From Clostridia bacterium (GTDB lineage: Bacteria > Bacillota > Clostridia > Oscillospirales > Acutalibacteraceae): a stretch of 39,705 bases of DNA. The stretch's first letter is position 1. Each line of letters opens with the position of its first letter. The position numbers and the translations under genes were made by a program. Below are positions 1 through 7,911 of this stretch, one piece after another. The notes beneath the pieces were generated by a model. That model was not told the DNA's origin and ran no database searches. It saw only the letters and a list, made by a program, of their open reading frames with translations. The stretch lies in the NCBI GenBank assembly GCA_017440755.1, contig JAFSGP010000034.1, positions 1 to 39,705 on the forward strand. Direction: 5' to 3'.

Positions 1-415
1 GCTACGAAGATGGTAACATCGAGTACTGGTATTGCGCTGACTGCGGTCAGGCTTGGCTGGACGAGGCTTGCACTCTGAACACCAACCTGAAGGCGGTTAT
101 CCTGCCCATGGCTCACGCCGAGGCTACCCACGTTGCCGCTAAGGACGCTACCTGCTACGAAGATGGTAACATCGAGTACTGGTATTGCGCTGACTGCGGT
201 CAGGCTTGGCTGGACGAGGCTTGCACTCTGAACACCAACCTGAAGGCGGTTATCCTGCCCATGGCTCACGCCGAGGCGACTCACGTAGAGGCTGTGGCTC
301 CCACCTGCACCGAGAACGGTAACATCGAGTACTGGTACTGTGCTGAGTGCGGTCAGGCTTGGCTGGACGAGGCTTGCACGCTGAACACCAACCTGAAGGC
401 TGTGGTTCTGCCTGC
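1..415 (+). repeat. Tandem 153-bp coding repeat (51 residues)
   Basis: Bases 1-124 are identical to 154-277, a period of 153 bases. A third copy from about 307 to 415 is diverged at third positions and a few codons. Perfect identity over 124 bases points to recent duplication or gene conversion. The left edge of the array is cut by the window, so copy number is unknown. Confidence 0.9.
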
Positions 416-1949
416 GGCTCACAGCTATACGGACAACTGCGATTCCGAATGTGACGTTTGCGGCGAGTGGCGCGATGCTCCTCACAACCTGACCACCCAC
501 GTGGAGGCTAAGGTTCCTGCCAACTGCCAGGAGCAGGGTTACGACGAGCATTGGATCTGCGCGGATTGCGGCGGCTACTTCGTGTACAACGAGTGGAGCG
601 GCGGTTACTCTGAGACCAACCCTGCTTGGATGTATTACACCGGCGAGCACGTCCGTCCCGAGGGCGTTGCCGGTTGCGCTGTGGTGGCTTGCGAGCTGTG
701 CGGCGAGGATTCCTACGGTTCCGAAATGTGCGTGCGTGACGATACGCCCGTCTGCCAGGACGGCACCTGCGTGAACTGCGGTGGCGTTGTGTACGGCGAG
801 GGTCATTCCTACGGCTATGACGAGGATGGCAATTCTCTGATCCCCCTGTGCCAGGCCGGCGATTGTGTCCACTGCGGCGAGCATCTGGATTACATCTACG
901 AGCATGAGAACGGCTCCTATGCTCCTTGCTCCGTGGACGGCGAGTGTGCCTACGGCTGCGGCAAGCAGTATCCCGCCACCGGCGAGCACGCCATCGACGA
1001 TCCTTGCGTCGGCGGTATGTGCTGGATGTGCTGGGAGGAGATTGCTCCTGCCCACGAGTACTTCTATCCCTGCGATGCTCACTGCATGAACTGCGGCGAG
1101 CTGACCAACCCCGACGCCGCCCACAACGTGACTCACGTTGACGCGGTTGAGGCTACCTGCCAGGCCATGGGTAACGTTGAGTACTGGGCCTGCACCGATT
1201 GCGGCAGCTGCTGGCTGGACGAGGCTCTGACCCAGCAGACCAACCGCATGAGCATCGTGACCGTTGGCGAGCACAACGATGTGGACGGCATCTGCTCCGT
1301 TTGCGGCTCCGTGCTGGCTGATGGCTTCATCGAGATTAAGGGCTACACCTACTTCTACGTAGATGGCGCTCCTCTGAAGGGCTTCCAGAAGATTGGTGAT
1401 GACTACTACTACTTCAACACCGGCTCTGCCAAGATGATGTATGGTCGTCAGCTGTATGTCGGCGCGAACGACTACGGCATCCTGCCTGCTACCTATGAGT
1501 TCGCTGCGGACGGTAAGATGATTCTGGATGGTTTCATCACCCGTTCCAACGGCAGCACCTACTATCTGGTGGACGGCGCTCCTCTGAAAGGCTTCCAGAA
1601 GATTGGTGAGGATTACTACTACTTCAACACCGGTTCCGGTAAGATGATGGCTGATTGCCAGCTGTATATCGCCACCAACGAGTGGGGTATCGGCCCTGCC
1701 ACCTACAACTTTGGTGCGGACGGCAAGCTGATTCTGAACGGCTTCATCGATCGTCCCAACGGCTACACCTACTACCTGGTGAACGGTAAGGAAGCAAAGG
1801 GTCTCCAGCTGATTGATGGCGAGTACTACTACTTCAACTCCGGCTCCGGTAAGCTGATCAAGAACTCCTCCGTGTTTATCAGCACCAACGACCTGGGCCT
1901 GGCCCGCGGCCGTTACAACGTTGACGAAAACGGTGTGATTATCCACTAA
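1..1949 (+). CDS. Partial Cys-rich repeat surface protein with C-terminal cell-wall-binding repeats
   Basis: The reading frame is open at the left edge (first full codon at base 3), so the true start and signal peptide lie outside the window; about 648 residues are visible. The first ~140 residues are near-identical ~51-residue units (EYWYCADCGQAWLDEAC followed by TNLKAV), each with a CxxC pair. Then come about 280 residues of looser Cys-rich repeats with many CxxC pairs. From about residue 440 there are three ~70-residue units of the aromatic-glycine type (GFQKIGDDYYYFNTGSGKM), typical of choline/cell-wall-binding repeats (PF01473-like). An envelope or secreted adhesin-like role is inferred; no enzyme domain is visible. 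The CxxC pairs could bind zinc or form disulfides. Codon use is strongly biased (CTG, AAC, AAG, GGT, GCT), unlike the next genes, suggesting high expression. A strong terminator follows. Confidence 0.85.
   Translation, partial: YEDGNIEYWYCADCGQAWLDEACTLNTNLKAVILPMAHAEATHVAAKDATCYEDGNIEYWYCADCGQAWLDEACTLNTNLKAVILPMAHAEATHVEAVAPTCTENGNIEYWYCAECGQAWLDEACTLNTNLKAVVLPAAHSYTDNCDSECDVCGEWRDAPHNLTTHVEAKVPANCQEQGYDEHWICADCGGYFVYNEWSGGYSETNPAWMYYTGEHVRPEGVAGCAVVACELCGEDSYGSEMCVRDDTPVCQDGTCVNCGGVVYGEGHSYGYDEDGNSLIPLCQAGDCVHCGEHLDYIYEHENGSYAPCSVDGECAYGCGKQYPATGEHAIDDPCVGGMCWMCWEEIAPAHEYFYPCDAHCMNCGELTNPDAAHNVTHVDAVEATCQAMGNVEYWACTDCGSCWLDEALTQQTNRMSIVTVGEHNDVDGICSVCGSVLADGFIEIKGYTYFYVDGAPLKGFQKIGDDYYYFNTGSAKMMYGRQLYVGANDYGILPATYEFAADGKMILDGFITRSNGSTYYLVDGAPLKGFQKIGEDYYYFNTGSGKMMADCQLYIATNEWGIGPATYNFGADGKLILNGFIDRPNGYTYYLVNGKEAKGLQLIDGEYYYFNSGSGKLIKNSSVFISTNDLGLARGRYNVDENGVIIH
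1321..1946 (+). repeat. Three imperfect ~200-bp cell-wall-binding repeats
   Basis: Three in-frame units begin near 1321, 1528 and 1738. Each has a YTYF/YYLVDG strand, a KGFQKI or KGLQLI turn, a triple Tyr (YYYF), a NTGSGK or NSGSGK loop and an ending ATYxFxADGK or RYNVDENG. The first two share long nucleotide blocks (for example around 1370-1430 and 1580-1640); the third is more diverged. Confidence 0.75.
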
Positions 1950-1972
1950 TTCAAAGCGCACAAACCCTAACG

Positions 1973-2010
1973 ACGGGGGAAGCCTTTTGGCTTCCCCCGT
2001 TTTCTTGTTT
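1973..2010 (+). terminator. Rho-independent terminator of the surface protein gene
   Basis: A perfect 12-bp stem (1973-1984 with 1989-2000) and a TTTT loop, followed by a T-rich tail (TTTCTTGTTT). It starts 24 bases after the stop codon. Confidence 0.92.
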
Positions 2011-2106
2011 CTTGGAAAAACACACCATTAGGTAAAACACCTACGTTTCACATATTTCTTATTCTCCCGCCCAAAATAGGATAGAAAAAAGGGCGAGGTG
2101 ACGGCG

Positions 2107-3018
2107 ATGAAAAGAAAATGGATAGGGATAGGCATAGCGGTAGCGGTGCTGATAGGCGTGGTGGCGGCGCCGAAACCGCAAACGGCGGTTTCGGTAGCCA
2201 CCATGGTGTTGGAGCCGCGGCGGGTGGAACAAACCGTAACCTGTAACGGAGCCATAGAGGCGGGGGAGAGCCAAGGGGTGTTTGCGCCGCTTTCCTGCGT
2301 GATTTCCGAGGTGATTGTGCGGGTCGGGCAGCAGGTGAAAGCGGGGGACGTGTTGGCAACGGTAGACAAAGACGCGACCCGCCAGTTGATAGAAAACGAC
2401 CGCGAGCTTCAGCTGCTGCTGGCGGCTATGCAGGAGGAAATACGGGCGGACGCGGACGGTATCGTTGTGGCGGTGAAGGCGAAGGCGGGGGAGATACTGG
2501 ATTTCACCTCCCCCTGTGCCGTTATAGCACCGCGGGAATCCCTGCAGGTCCGCGTTACCATTCGCGAGAAGGATTTGCGTCGTTTGCGTACCGATATGGC
2601 GGTGCGGGTTTCCGGCGACGGCTTCGGGCAAGCGACCTATGAAGGCACGCTGACGGATATTGCCTCTACCGCCACCGCCTCCGGTAATGGGTCGGTGGTG
2701 GAAGGGGTGATTACCCTGAAGAAAGGACAGGCGGACGAAACGCTGCGGATTGGCTTGACCGCCAAGGCAGCGGTGATTACGAAAATCGTGGAAAAGGGCT
2801 TGGTGGTGCCCTATGAGGCGGTTCTCAGCGATGAACAGGGGGATTACGTCTATCTGCTTAAAGACGGGTGCGCTCGCCGTACGGATTTGCGTGCAACCAC
2901 CCAGCTGAAGGAAGGACTTCTGTTGGCGGATACCGCGCTGCAAGGGGCGGTGGTGGTGTTGCAGCCGGAGAAAATAACGGCGGACGGCATCGCGGTGAAC
3001 GGCGAGGAGGCAAAATGA
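2107..3018 (+). CDS. HlyD/MacA-type membrane fusion (periplasmic adaptor-like) protein
   Basis: A 303-residue protein with one N-terminal membrane segment (about residues 5-21) followed by an extracellular biotinyl-lipoyl-like region. PLSCVISEVIVRVGQQVKAGDVLATVD around residues 60-87 is the typical barrel-sandwich signature, and beta-barrel segments follow (QVRVTIREKDLRRL). The helical hairpin seen in Gram-negative MacA is very short. The ATG at 2107 was chosen because GAGGTG (2095-2100) lies 6 bases upstream; a GTG at 2098 is in frame but overlaps that site. It overlaps the next gene, a MacB-like permease, by ATGA, so the two should form one export complex for a peptide, lipid or drug. The substrate is unknown and no ATPase gene is nearby. 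Confidence 0.8.
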   Translation: MKRKWIGIGIAVAVLIGVVAAPKPQTAVSVATMVLEPRRVEQTVTCNGAIEAGESQGVFAPLSCVISEVIVRVGQQVKAGDVLATVDKDATRQLIENDRELQLLLAAMQEEIRADADGIVVAVKAKAGEILDFTSPCAVIAPRESLQVRVTIREKDLRRLRTDMAVRVSGDGFGQATYEGTLTDIASTATASGNGSVVEGVITLKKGQADETLRIGLTAKAAVITKIVEKGLVVPYEAVLSDEQGDYVYLLKDGCARRTDLRATTQLKEGLLLADTALQGAVVVLQPEKITADGIAVNGEEAK

Positions 3019-4187
3019 ACGGAGTGTGGAGCAGCGCATGGATAGCCTTCCGCCGCAAATGGCTGCGTTCCTTGCTGACGGTGAGCAGTATCGCCATCGG
3101 CACGGCTATGGTGACGCTGATTTTGTGCATCGGGCAGGTGGGGGAGCACGCGGTCAATACGGAACTGGAGAACATGGGCATCAACGGGCTTTCGGTCAGC
3201 TCCTCCGACGGACTTAGTATGGCTTGTCTGCACACCATTCGGGAGCTGCCGCAGGTTTCACAGGCTATGCCGCTGTCCATACAGTTTGCCTCCGCACGGT
3301 TGGAGGGAAAAAACTATGCGGTGGTGGGCTGTGGCATCGATGCGGGGGCCGACCAGGTGATTTCCCTGCAGCTTCTGCACGGCAGATTGCTTTCAAGAGG
3401 AGACATATCGGGGGAAACGGCGGTCTGTGTGGTGGACGAGGCCTTGGCGCGGGAGGTGTACGGGCGGGAAAACGTGGTGGGGCAGAGCCTTACCCTACTG
3501 TACGAGACGGGGGCGGCCGAGCTGACCATTGTGGGGGTTACCGCTACGGGAAGCAGCTTGCTGCAGAATGTGACCGCCTTGTTTCCGTACATGGTGTACG
3601 TTCCCTATACCACCCAGCAAGCCACCACGGGAGCGGGCTATTTTGACCAGATAGCGGTGCGGCTTACGTCGGGTACGGTGTCGGAGGAGGCGGAAAACAC
3701 CATTCGGCGGGTTCTTTCCCGCTCAGGGGAGGATATCGGCACCTTAATGACCGAGGATTTAGCCTCCCAGCGGGAGCGGCTGGAAAATATGGTGGATATT
3801 ATCTCTTTGGCGCTGACGGCGGTGGGCGGGGTATCTTTGTTGGTGTCGGGTTTTGGCATTTTGACGGTGATGCTGTCCTCGGTGAACGAGCGCACCCGTG
3901 AAATCGGCATAAAAAAGGCGATTGGTGCCACGCGAGGGCGGATTTTATCGGAATTTTTGGCCGGTGCCTTGCTGCTCAGCCTGTTCGGAGCCATCGGCGG
4001 CATTGCGATAGGCTGCGGCGGCATTGCCGTAGGCTGTGCCCTGTTGGGGTATACGGCCGTTTTCCCTGTGGGGCAGCTGACGGGTGCTTTTTTACTCACG
4101 TTGGTTCTGGGTATGGCGTTCGGCGCCTATCCCGCCTATCGGGCGGCGGGTTTGCGCCCTGTGGAGGCGCTTCGCTACGAGGGGTAA
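3015..4187 (+). CDS. MacB/FtsX-like ABC transporter permease
   Basis: A 390-residue permease with the MacB/LolC layout: a first membrane helix (residues ~15-37), a large extracellular MacB_PCD domain (~40-270), then three membrane helices of the FtsX domain. NERTREIGIKKAIGATRG before the second helix is the classic coupling-helix motif. The start at 3015 has GAGGAGG just upstream and overlaps the adaptor stop by ATGA; a longer in-frame extension upstream reads through the adaptor gene and is not used. Normally an ATP-binding subunit (MacB-N/LolD type) sits next to these genes. Here murA follows, so the ATPase must be encoded elsewhere or has been lost. Family assignment is firm; the transported substrate is not known. 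Confidence 0.88.
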   Translation: MNGVWSSAWIAFRRKWLRSLLTVSSIAIGTAMVTLILCIGQVGEHAVNTELENMGINGLSVSSSDGLSMACLHTIRELPQVSQAMPLSIQFASARLEGKNYAVVGCGIDAGADQVISLQLLHGRLLSRGDISGETAVCVVDEALAREVYGRENVVGQSLTLLYETGAAELTIVGVTATGSSLLQNVTALFPYMVYVPYTTQQATTGAGYFDQIAVRLTSGTVSEEAENTIRRVLSRSGEDIGTLMTEDLASQRERLENMVDIISLALTAVGGVSLLVSGFGILTVMLSSVNERTREIGIKKAIGATRGRILSEFLAGALLLSLFGAIGGIAIGCGGIAVGCALLGYTAVFPVGQLTGAFLLTLVLGMAFGAYPAYRAAGLRPVEALRYEG

Positions 4188-4205
4188 AAAATTCTCTTTC
4201 CTGTA

Positions 4206-4234
4206 TTTACTTTTTGCAGTAGATATGCTATACT
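4206..4234 (+). promoter_or_regulatory. SigA-type promoter of murA
   Basis: TTTACT (4206-4211), 17-base spacer, TATACT (4229-4234) with an extended -10 TG at 4226-4227. It gives a leader of about 90 bases before murA. Confidence 0.75.
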
Positions 4235-4333
4235 GGTATGCGGTGATTTGAAATCATTTTTGAACGTTTCCTGCCAACTATGGCATTTTGGTAAACCCTG
4301 CAAGACCGATAATCTTTTATAGGGGTGTATTGC

Positions 4334-5632
4334 GTGAGAAAATACAGGATAAACGGCGGTATCGCTCTGTCCGGTGCGGTGGATATCAGCGGCGCCAAAA
4401 ACGCGGCGGTGGCGATTTTGCCGGCTGCGATTTTGTCGGACGAGCCTTGCCGCATTGAGAATATTCCCAACATTAAGGACGTTACCATTTCCCTCGAGAT
4501 TTTGGAGGCTTTGGGCGCTCAGGTGACCCGTATCGACAGCCACACGGTGGAGATCGACCCTCGTACCCTTAAGACCTATAAGGTAGACTGTGCGTTGGCT
4601 CGTCGTATGCGCGCCTCCTACTATTTTTTGGGCGCTCTTTTGGGCAAGCACGGTCATGCCTGGGTTCCGATGCCCGGTGGCTGTTATTTGGGCGCACGCC
4701 CCATTAACCTGCATATCAAGGGCTTCCGCGCTCTGGGCGCGGACGTGGTGCATCTCCCCCCCGAAACCTGCGAAGAGGGGGACGGGAATTTTGCAGAGAA
4801 TTACGTCGAGATTGAGGCGGAGCGCCTGCTGGGTAATTCCATCTATCTGGACACCGTCAGCGTGGGCGCTACGGTGAATATTATGCTGGCATCGGTTCGC
4901 GCTCGCGGTCTGACGGTGATTGAGAATGCGGCAAAGGAGCCCCACATCGTTGACCTGGCGAACTTCCTCAACACCATGGGTGCAGACGTATCCGGCGCCG
5001 GTACGGACGTTATCAAGATTCGCGGTGTTCCCTCGCTGCATTCCGCCACCTACTCGGTGATTCCCGACCAGATAGAGGCGGGCACCTACATGGCGGCGGT
5101 GGTTGCCACCCACGGTGACGTGCTGGTGCGTAACGTTATCCCCAAGCACTTGGAGTCCATCACCACCAAGCTGGAGGAGATGGGGGCGCTTATTGAGGAG
5201 ATGGACGATGCGGTGCGTGTGCGCTGTGCCGGTCCTCTTCGTGCTTGCCACATCAAGACGATGCCGCACCCCGGTTTTCCCACGGATATGCAGCCCCAGA
5301 CGGGTGTTTTGCTGTCCATGGCGGAGGGCGCCAGCGTTATCTCCGAGGGTATCTGGGAGAACCGCTTCTGCTACGTGGAGGAGCTGGCACGTATGGGCGC
5401 TCAGGTGACCGTCGAGGACAAGACCAAGGCCACCTTCACCGGCGTTCCCGCATTGCAGGGCGCCACGGTGAGAGCCACCGACCTGCGTGCCGGCGCGGCA
5501 ATGGTGATTGCGGGTCTGGCGGCGGAAGGCACCACCTATATCGAGGATATCCATTACATTGAGCGAGGCTATGAGGATATTGTGGAAAAGCTGCGTCGCT
5601 TGGGTGCCGATATCGAATTGCTTGAGGAATAA
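4334..5632 (+). CDS. murA: UDP-N-acetylglucosamine 1-carboxyvinyltransferase
   Basis: A 432-residue enzyme of the EPSP-synthase fold that transfers enolpyruvate from PEP to UDP-GlcNAc, the first committed step of peptidoglycan synthesis, in the cytosol. The N-terminal ISGAKNAAVAILPAAIL is the family signature. The PGGC loop carries the catalytic cysteine at residue 117 (C115 in E. coli), so the product should be fosfomycin-sensitive by family rule. The length matches the family (about 420-435). GTG at 4334 was chosen because AGGGGTG at 4321-4327 is well placed; another GTG at 4325 lies inside that site. Many Firmicutes have two MurA copies, and this one cannot be assigned to murA or murZ here. 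It has its own promoter and a downstream hairpin. Confidence 0.95.
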   Translation: MRKYRINGGIALSGAVDISGAKNAAVAILPAAILSDEPCRIENIPNIKDVTISLEILEALGAQVTRIDSHTVEIDPRTLKTYKVDCALARRMRASYYFLGALLGKHGHAWVPMPGGCYLGARPINLHIKGFRALGADVVHLPPETCEEGDGNFAENYVEIEAERLLGNSIYLDTVSVGATVNIMLASVRARGLTVIENAAKEPHIVDLANFLNTMGADVSGAGTDVIKIRGVPSLHSATYSVIPDQIEAGTYMAAVVATHGDVLVRNVIPKHLESITTKLEEMGALIEEMDDAVRVRCAGPLRACHIKTMPHPGFPTDMQPQTGVLLSMAEGASVISEGIWENRFCYVEELARMGAQVTVEDKTKATFTGVPALQGATVRATDLRAGAAMVIAGLAAEGTTYIEDIHYIERGYEDIVEKLRRLGADIELLEE

Positions 5633-5642
5633 ACAAAAGTCA

Positions 5643-5680
5643 GCCGCAGACGCTGCCGAGTGGCGTGTCTGCGGCTTTTG
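5643..5680 (+). terminator. Probable terminator after murA
   Basis: A 9-bp GC-rich stem (5643-5651 with 5667-5675) followed by TTTTG. The tail is short, so partial read-through into the downstream hydrolase gene is likely. Confidence 0.65.
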
Positions 5681-5692
5681 TGAGGATAGACT

Positions 5693-6484
5693 ATGTTGCG
5701 ATATTGTTCTTTATTCAGCGGCAGCAGCGGAAACTGCACCTACGTGGGGACTGCTGAGGGCGGTATCCTGCTGGACGTGGGTGTGTCTGCCCGCCGTATC
5801 GAAACCGCGTTGCGACAGCGGGATATTGACCCCAAGACCATACGGGCGGTGTTCGTCACCCACGAGCACAGCGACCACGTGGCAGGGCTATCGGTGCTGT
5901 GTAAGCACTATAATTGGCCTGTGTTAGCATCGGAGGGGACCTTGGACGCCCTGTCGGAGGGCGGCAAGCTGGCCTGCAGCAAACGAGTGTATCTGATGGA
6001 GGCAGGGCAGAAAATCACGGTGGGAGACCTGCAGATAACCGCATTTGATTCCCCTCACGACAGCCGCCACTGCTTTGGTTATCGGGTGGACGGCGCTGAC
6101 CGCTCTATGGCGGTAGCCACCGACCTCGGTTATATGGCGGACAGCGTGCGGCAGGGGATTGCGGGGTGTCATTTGGTACATATCGAGTCCAACCACGACC
6201 CCGAGATGCTGCGAAATGGTCCCTACCCCTACTACCTGCAGCAGCGCATTTTGGGACAGGGCGGTCACCTGTCCAACCAATCCTGCGCTGCGGAGCTCCC
6301 CGCATTGGTGGAGAGCGGAGCCACCCGCATCGTGCTGGCGCACCTGAGCGGGCATAACAACACGCCGACTTTGGCGCAGAGCTGTGCCACGCAGGGATTG
6401 GCGCAGGCAAATATGACGGTAGGCAGAGATTGCCTGTTGACGGTAGCCGAACCTGAGGGGACTCAGGGCGTCACCTATTTTTGA
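5693..6484 (+). CDS. WalJ/YycJ-type metallo-beta-lactamase-fold hydrolase
   Basis: A 263-residue metal-dependent hydrolase. The zinc-binding motif THEHSDHVAGL begins near residue 56 (H57, H59, D61, H62), with later metal ligands in DSPHDSRHCFGY, ATDLGYM, ESNHD and VLAHLSGHNN. The opening LRYCSLFSGSSGNCTYVG is characteristic of YycJ/WalJ. In B. subtilis walJ lies in the walRK operon a few genes before rlmH (yydA); here it sits directly before rlmH, which supports orthology, although the walRK genes are absent from this window. The proposed role in Bacillus is 5'-3' exonuclease activity linked to replication and wall control; that is family knowledge. The stop lies 14 bases before the rlmH start. 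Confidence 0.85.
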   Translation: MLRYCSLFSGSSGNCTYVGTAEGGILLDVGVSARRIETALRQRDIDPKTIRAVFVTHEHSDHVAGLSVLCKHYNWPVLASEGTLDALSEGGKLACSKRVYLMEAGQKITVGDLQITAFDSPHDSRHCFGYRVDGADRSMAVATDLGYMADSVRQGIAGCHLVHIESNHDPEMLRNGPYPYYLQQRILGQGGHLSNQSCAAELPALVESGATRIVLAHLSGHNNTPTLAQSCATQGLAQANMTVGRDCLLTVAEPEGTQGVTYF

Positions 6485-6498
6485 TGGGAGGGACAGCT

Positions 6499-6981
6499 GT
6501 GCTGAACGTTACCCTGTTATGTGTAGGAAAACTGAAAGAAGCCTACTGGCGGGACGCCTGTGCGGAGTACGAAAAACGTCTGGGCGCCTTTTGCCGCTTT
6601 CGGTTAGTGGAGGTGGCGGAGGAGCGGCTGCCGGATAACCCGTCGGTGGCGCAGATAGCCGCCACCGTGGAGGCGGAGGGCAAGCGGCTGTTGGAGCAGT
6701 TGCCCAAAGACTGCGCGGTGATACCGCTTTGCATCGAGGGGAAGGAGCTGGATTCCCCCTCCTTGGCGGCGCGTATGGATAAGTTGGCGGTGGAGGGAAC
6801 CAGCCATATCGCCTTTGTCATCGGCGGCTCTTGGGGTCTGTCGGAGGCGGTGAAGAGCCGCGGCTCTTTGCGGCTGTCCATGTCGCCGATGACCTTCCCG
6901 CATCAGCTGGCGCGGGTGATGCTGTTAGAACAGATTTATCGGGCGTTTCAGATTTCCTCCGGCGGAAAATATCACAAGTAA
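6499..6981 (+). CDS. rlmH: 23S rRNA (pseudouridine1915-N3)-methyltransferase RlmH
   Basis: A 160-residue SPOUT methyltransferase, the usual RlmH length (about 159). It methylates pseudouridine 1915 in helix 69 of 23S rRNA on the assembled ribosome. The knot signature is clear: FVIGGSWGLSEAV (SAM-binding loop), RLSMSPMTFPHQLARVMLLEQIYRAFQI and the C-terminal YHK. GTG at 6499 has GGGAGGG at 6486-6492; an in-frame upstream TTG at 6481 would overlap the previous gene's stop and lacks its own site. A bidirectional terminator follows directly. Confidence 0.95.
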   Translation: MLNVTLLCVGKLKEAYWRDACAEYEKRLGAFCRFRLVEVAEERLPDNPSVAQIAATVEAEGKRLLEQLPKDCAVIPLCIEGKELDSPSLAARMDKLAVEGTSHIAFVIGGSWGLSEAVKSRGSLRLSMSPMTFPHQLARVMLLEQIYRAFQISSGGKYHK

Positions 6982-6982
6982 A

Positions 6983-7012
6983 AAACCCGACACCGTCAGG
7001 TGTCGGGTTTTA
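6983..7012. terminator. Bidirectional terminator between rlmH and the 6S RNA unit
   Basis: A perfect 10-bp stem (6985-6994 with 6999-7008) and GTCA loop, with an A-run before and a T-run after. It can end rlmH on the plus strand and the 6S/DUF1292 transcript on the minus strand, where it reads into TTTTT. Confidence 0.9.
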
Positions 7013-7024
7013 TCATTTTATTTG

Positions 7025-7210
7025 CCCCGCTGTGCCGTAATGCCATCGACATAACCTGCTACTATAAAAAGCAGGTGGGTGACCGCCCGTTTCTTTCCGG
7101 CTCCCTTCGTCCCGCCAAGGCGGGGAGGTCTGCACTCCGGAAACGGAGCAGGAATCCCGATGTCAAAATGTAGTAGGGTTAAAAGACGGCAGTCCACGGG
7201 CACAGCAGGA
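7025..7210 (-). ncRNA. ssrS: Probable 6S RNA (SsrS)
   Basis: This stretch has no convincing protein gene on either strand. Read on the minus strand it has the 6S layout: an 11-bp closing stem (7199-7209 with 7026-7036, one G-T pair), a large internal region with AACCCTACTAC and GGGATTCCTG on the 5' side and GTCACCCACCTG on the 3' side, and an irregular terminal hairpin capped by CCCGCC-TT-GGCGGG. The ~185-base length fits the family, and the terminator at 6985-7008 follows at once. 6S RNA mimics an open promoter and binds housekeeping RNA polymerase in stationary phase. The motif match is from memory of Firmicute 6S RNAs. No clear promoter of its own is seen, so it may be processed from the DUF1292 transcript. 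Confidence 0.72.
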
Positions 7211-7220
7211 AGGTTGCCGT

Positions 7221-7541
7221 TTAGCTGAGGGGGGTATCGGACTCCTCGATCTCATTGATTTCGTAGTAATCCGCCAGCCGCTCTTGGAACACGTCGGCGA
7301 TTTCCTCAAACACCTCGTCGTCCTCGATGGGAACCAGCAGGTCCTCGCCCTCGTCGTTGACCACCTCTAAGATGACCAGCTCACCGTCGTCCTCAATGGC
7401 CTGCTCCGCCTCATCGTAGATGGGCAGTAAAGCTACGTAGCGACCATCGTCGGTCTCGATGGCATCCAGTATTTCAAACTGATGCTCGTTCCCCTCGTCG
7501 TCCAGAACGGAGACGATGTTGTTGCCGTATTCTTCGGACAT
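7221..7541 (-). CDS. DUF1292 domain protein (YrzB family)
   Basis: A 106-residue, strongly acidic small protein. The N-terminal NIVSVLDDEGNEHQFEILDAIE and the following YVALLPIYD are typical of DUF1292, a small family common in Firmicutes, often near ruvX and alaS genes; its function is unknown. The C-terminal acidic extension contains EEIADVFQERLADYYE. A good AAGGAG site precedes the ATG, and a near-consensus promoter lies upstream. The probable 6S RNA follows on the same strand 11 bases after the stop, so the two likely share a transcript ending at 6985. Cytosolic; no membrane segments. Confidence 0.85.
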   Translation of the reverse strand: MSEEYGNNIVSVLDDEGNEHQFEILDAIETDDGRYVALLPIYDEAEQAIEDDGELVILEVVNDEGEDLLVPIEDDEVFEEIADVFQERLADYYEINEIEESDTPLS

Positions 7542-7574
7542 ATATATTCACTCCTTAGTTTTATGTCTGCCTTT

Positions 7575-7603
7575 ATCATACAGGAAAATCGCCGCCTCGT
7601 CAA
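7575..7603 (-). promoter_or_regulatory. SigA-type promoter of the DUF1292-6S unit
   Basis: On the minus strand: TTGACG (7603-7598), 17-base spacer, TATGAT (7580-7575), about 34 bases before the DUF1292 start. Confidence 0.8.
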
Positions 7604-7678
7604 GATGGTTTTTGTACCCTTTATGGGATACCCGCATACAATAGAATAGAGAAAATTTCGTTGACGGGAGGTGTCGTT

Positions 7679-7900
7679 GTGGGAAATCACTATATTCACG
7701 TAGGCTCTATTACCAATGCGATGCGGGGAAAGCGTCTGCTGGAGCAGCAGGGGATACGCAGCTACGTGCACCGCGCCGGTCAACCTGCCGCCGGAGATGG
7801 CTGCGGCTATAGCTTGTTAGTCACGGGGGAGGCGGAACGCGCCGAGCAGATATTGCGTGTGAGTGGCGTGCGTGTGGTACGGGTTAGTGAGGGACTATAG
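7679..7900 (+). CDS. DUF3343 protein, putative Se/S carrier-like
   Basis: A 73-residue protein of the DUF3343 family (PF11823, described as a putative Se/S carrier). It has the usual pattern: an N-terminal strand (HYIHVGSITNAMRGKRLLEQQGI), a central conserved cysteine in GCGYSLLV, and a C-terminal VVRV strand. The cysteine would carry a persulfide or selenosulfide; this is inferred from the family name and the neighbour. GTG at 7679 has GGGAGGTG at 7666-7673; the earlier TTG at 7661 precedes that site. The gene sits 11 bases before a class V aminotransferase with a desulfurase-type cysteine, which suggests a carrier-donor pair. Confidence 0.82.
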   Translation: MGNHYIHVGSITNAMRGKRLLEQQGIRSYVHRAGQPAAGDGCGYSLLVTGEAERAEQILRVSGVRVVRVSEGL

Positions 7901-7911
7901 GGGGTGAAAGG

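Noticed and set aside
4175..5554. 459-residue minus-strand ORF
   Set aside because: Antisense to murA, which carries all catalytic motifs; the minus-strand composition is typical of a shadow.
7018..7203. 61-residue minus-strand ORF between rlmH and the DUF1292 gene
   Set aside because: It falls inside the structured 6S-like RNA, has no ribosome site and no protein-like pattern.
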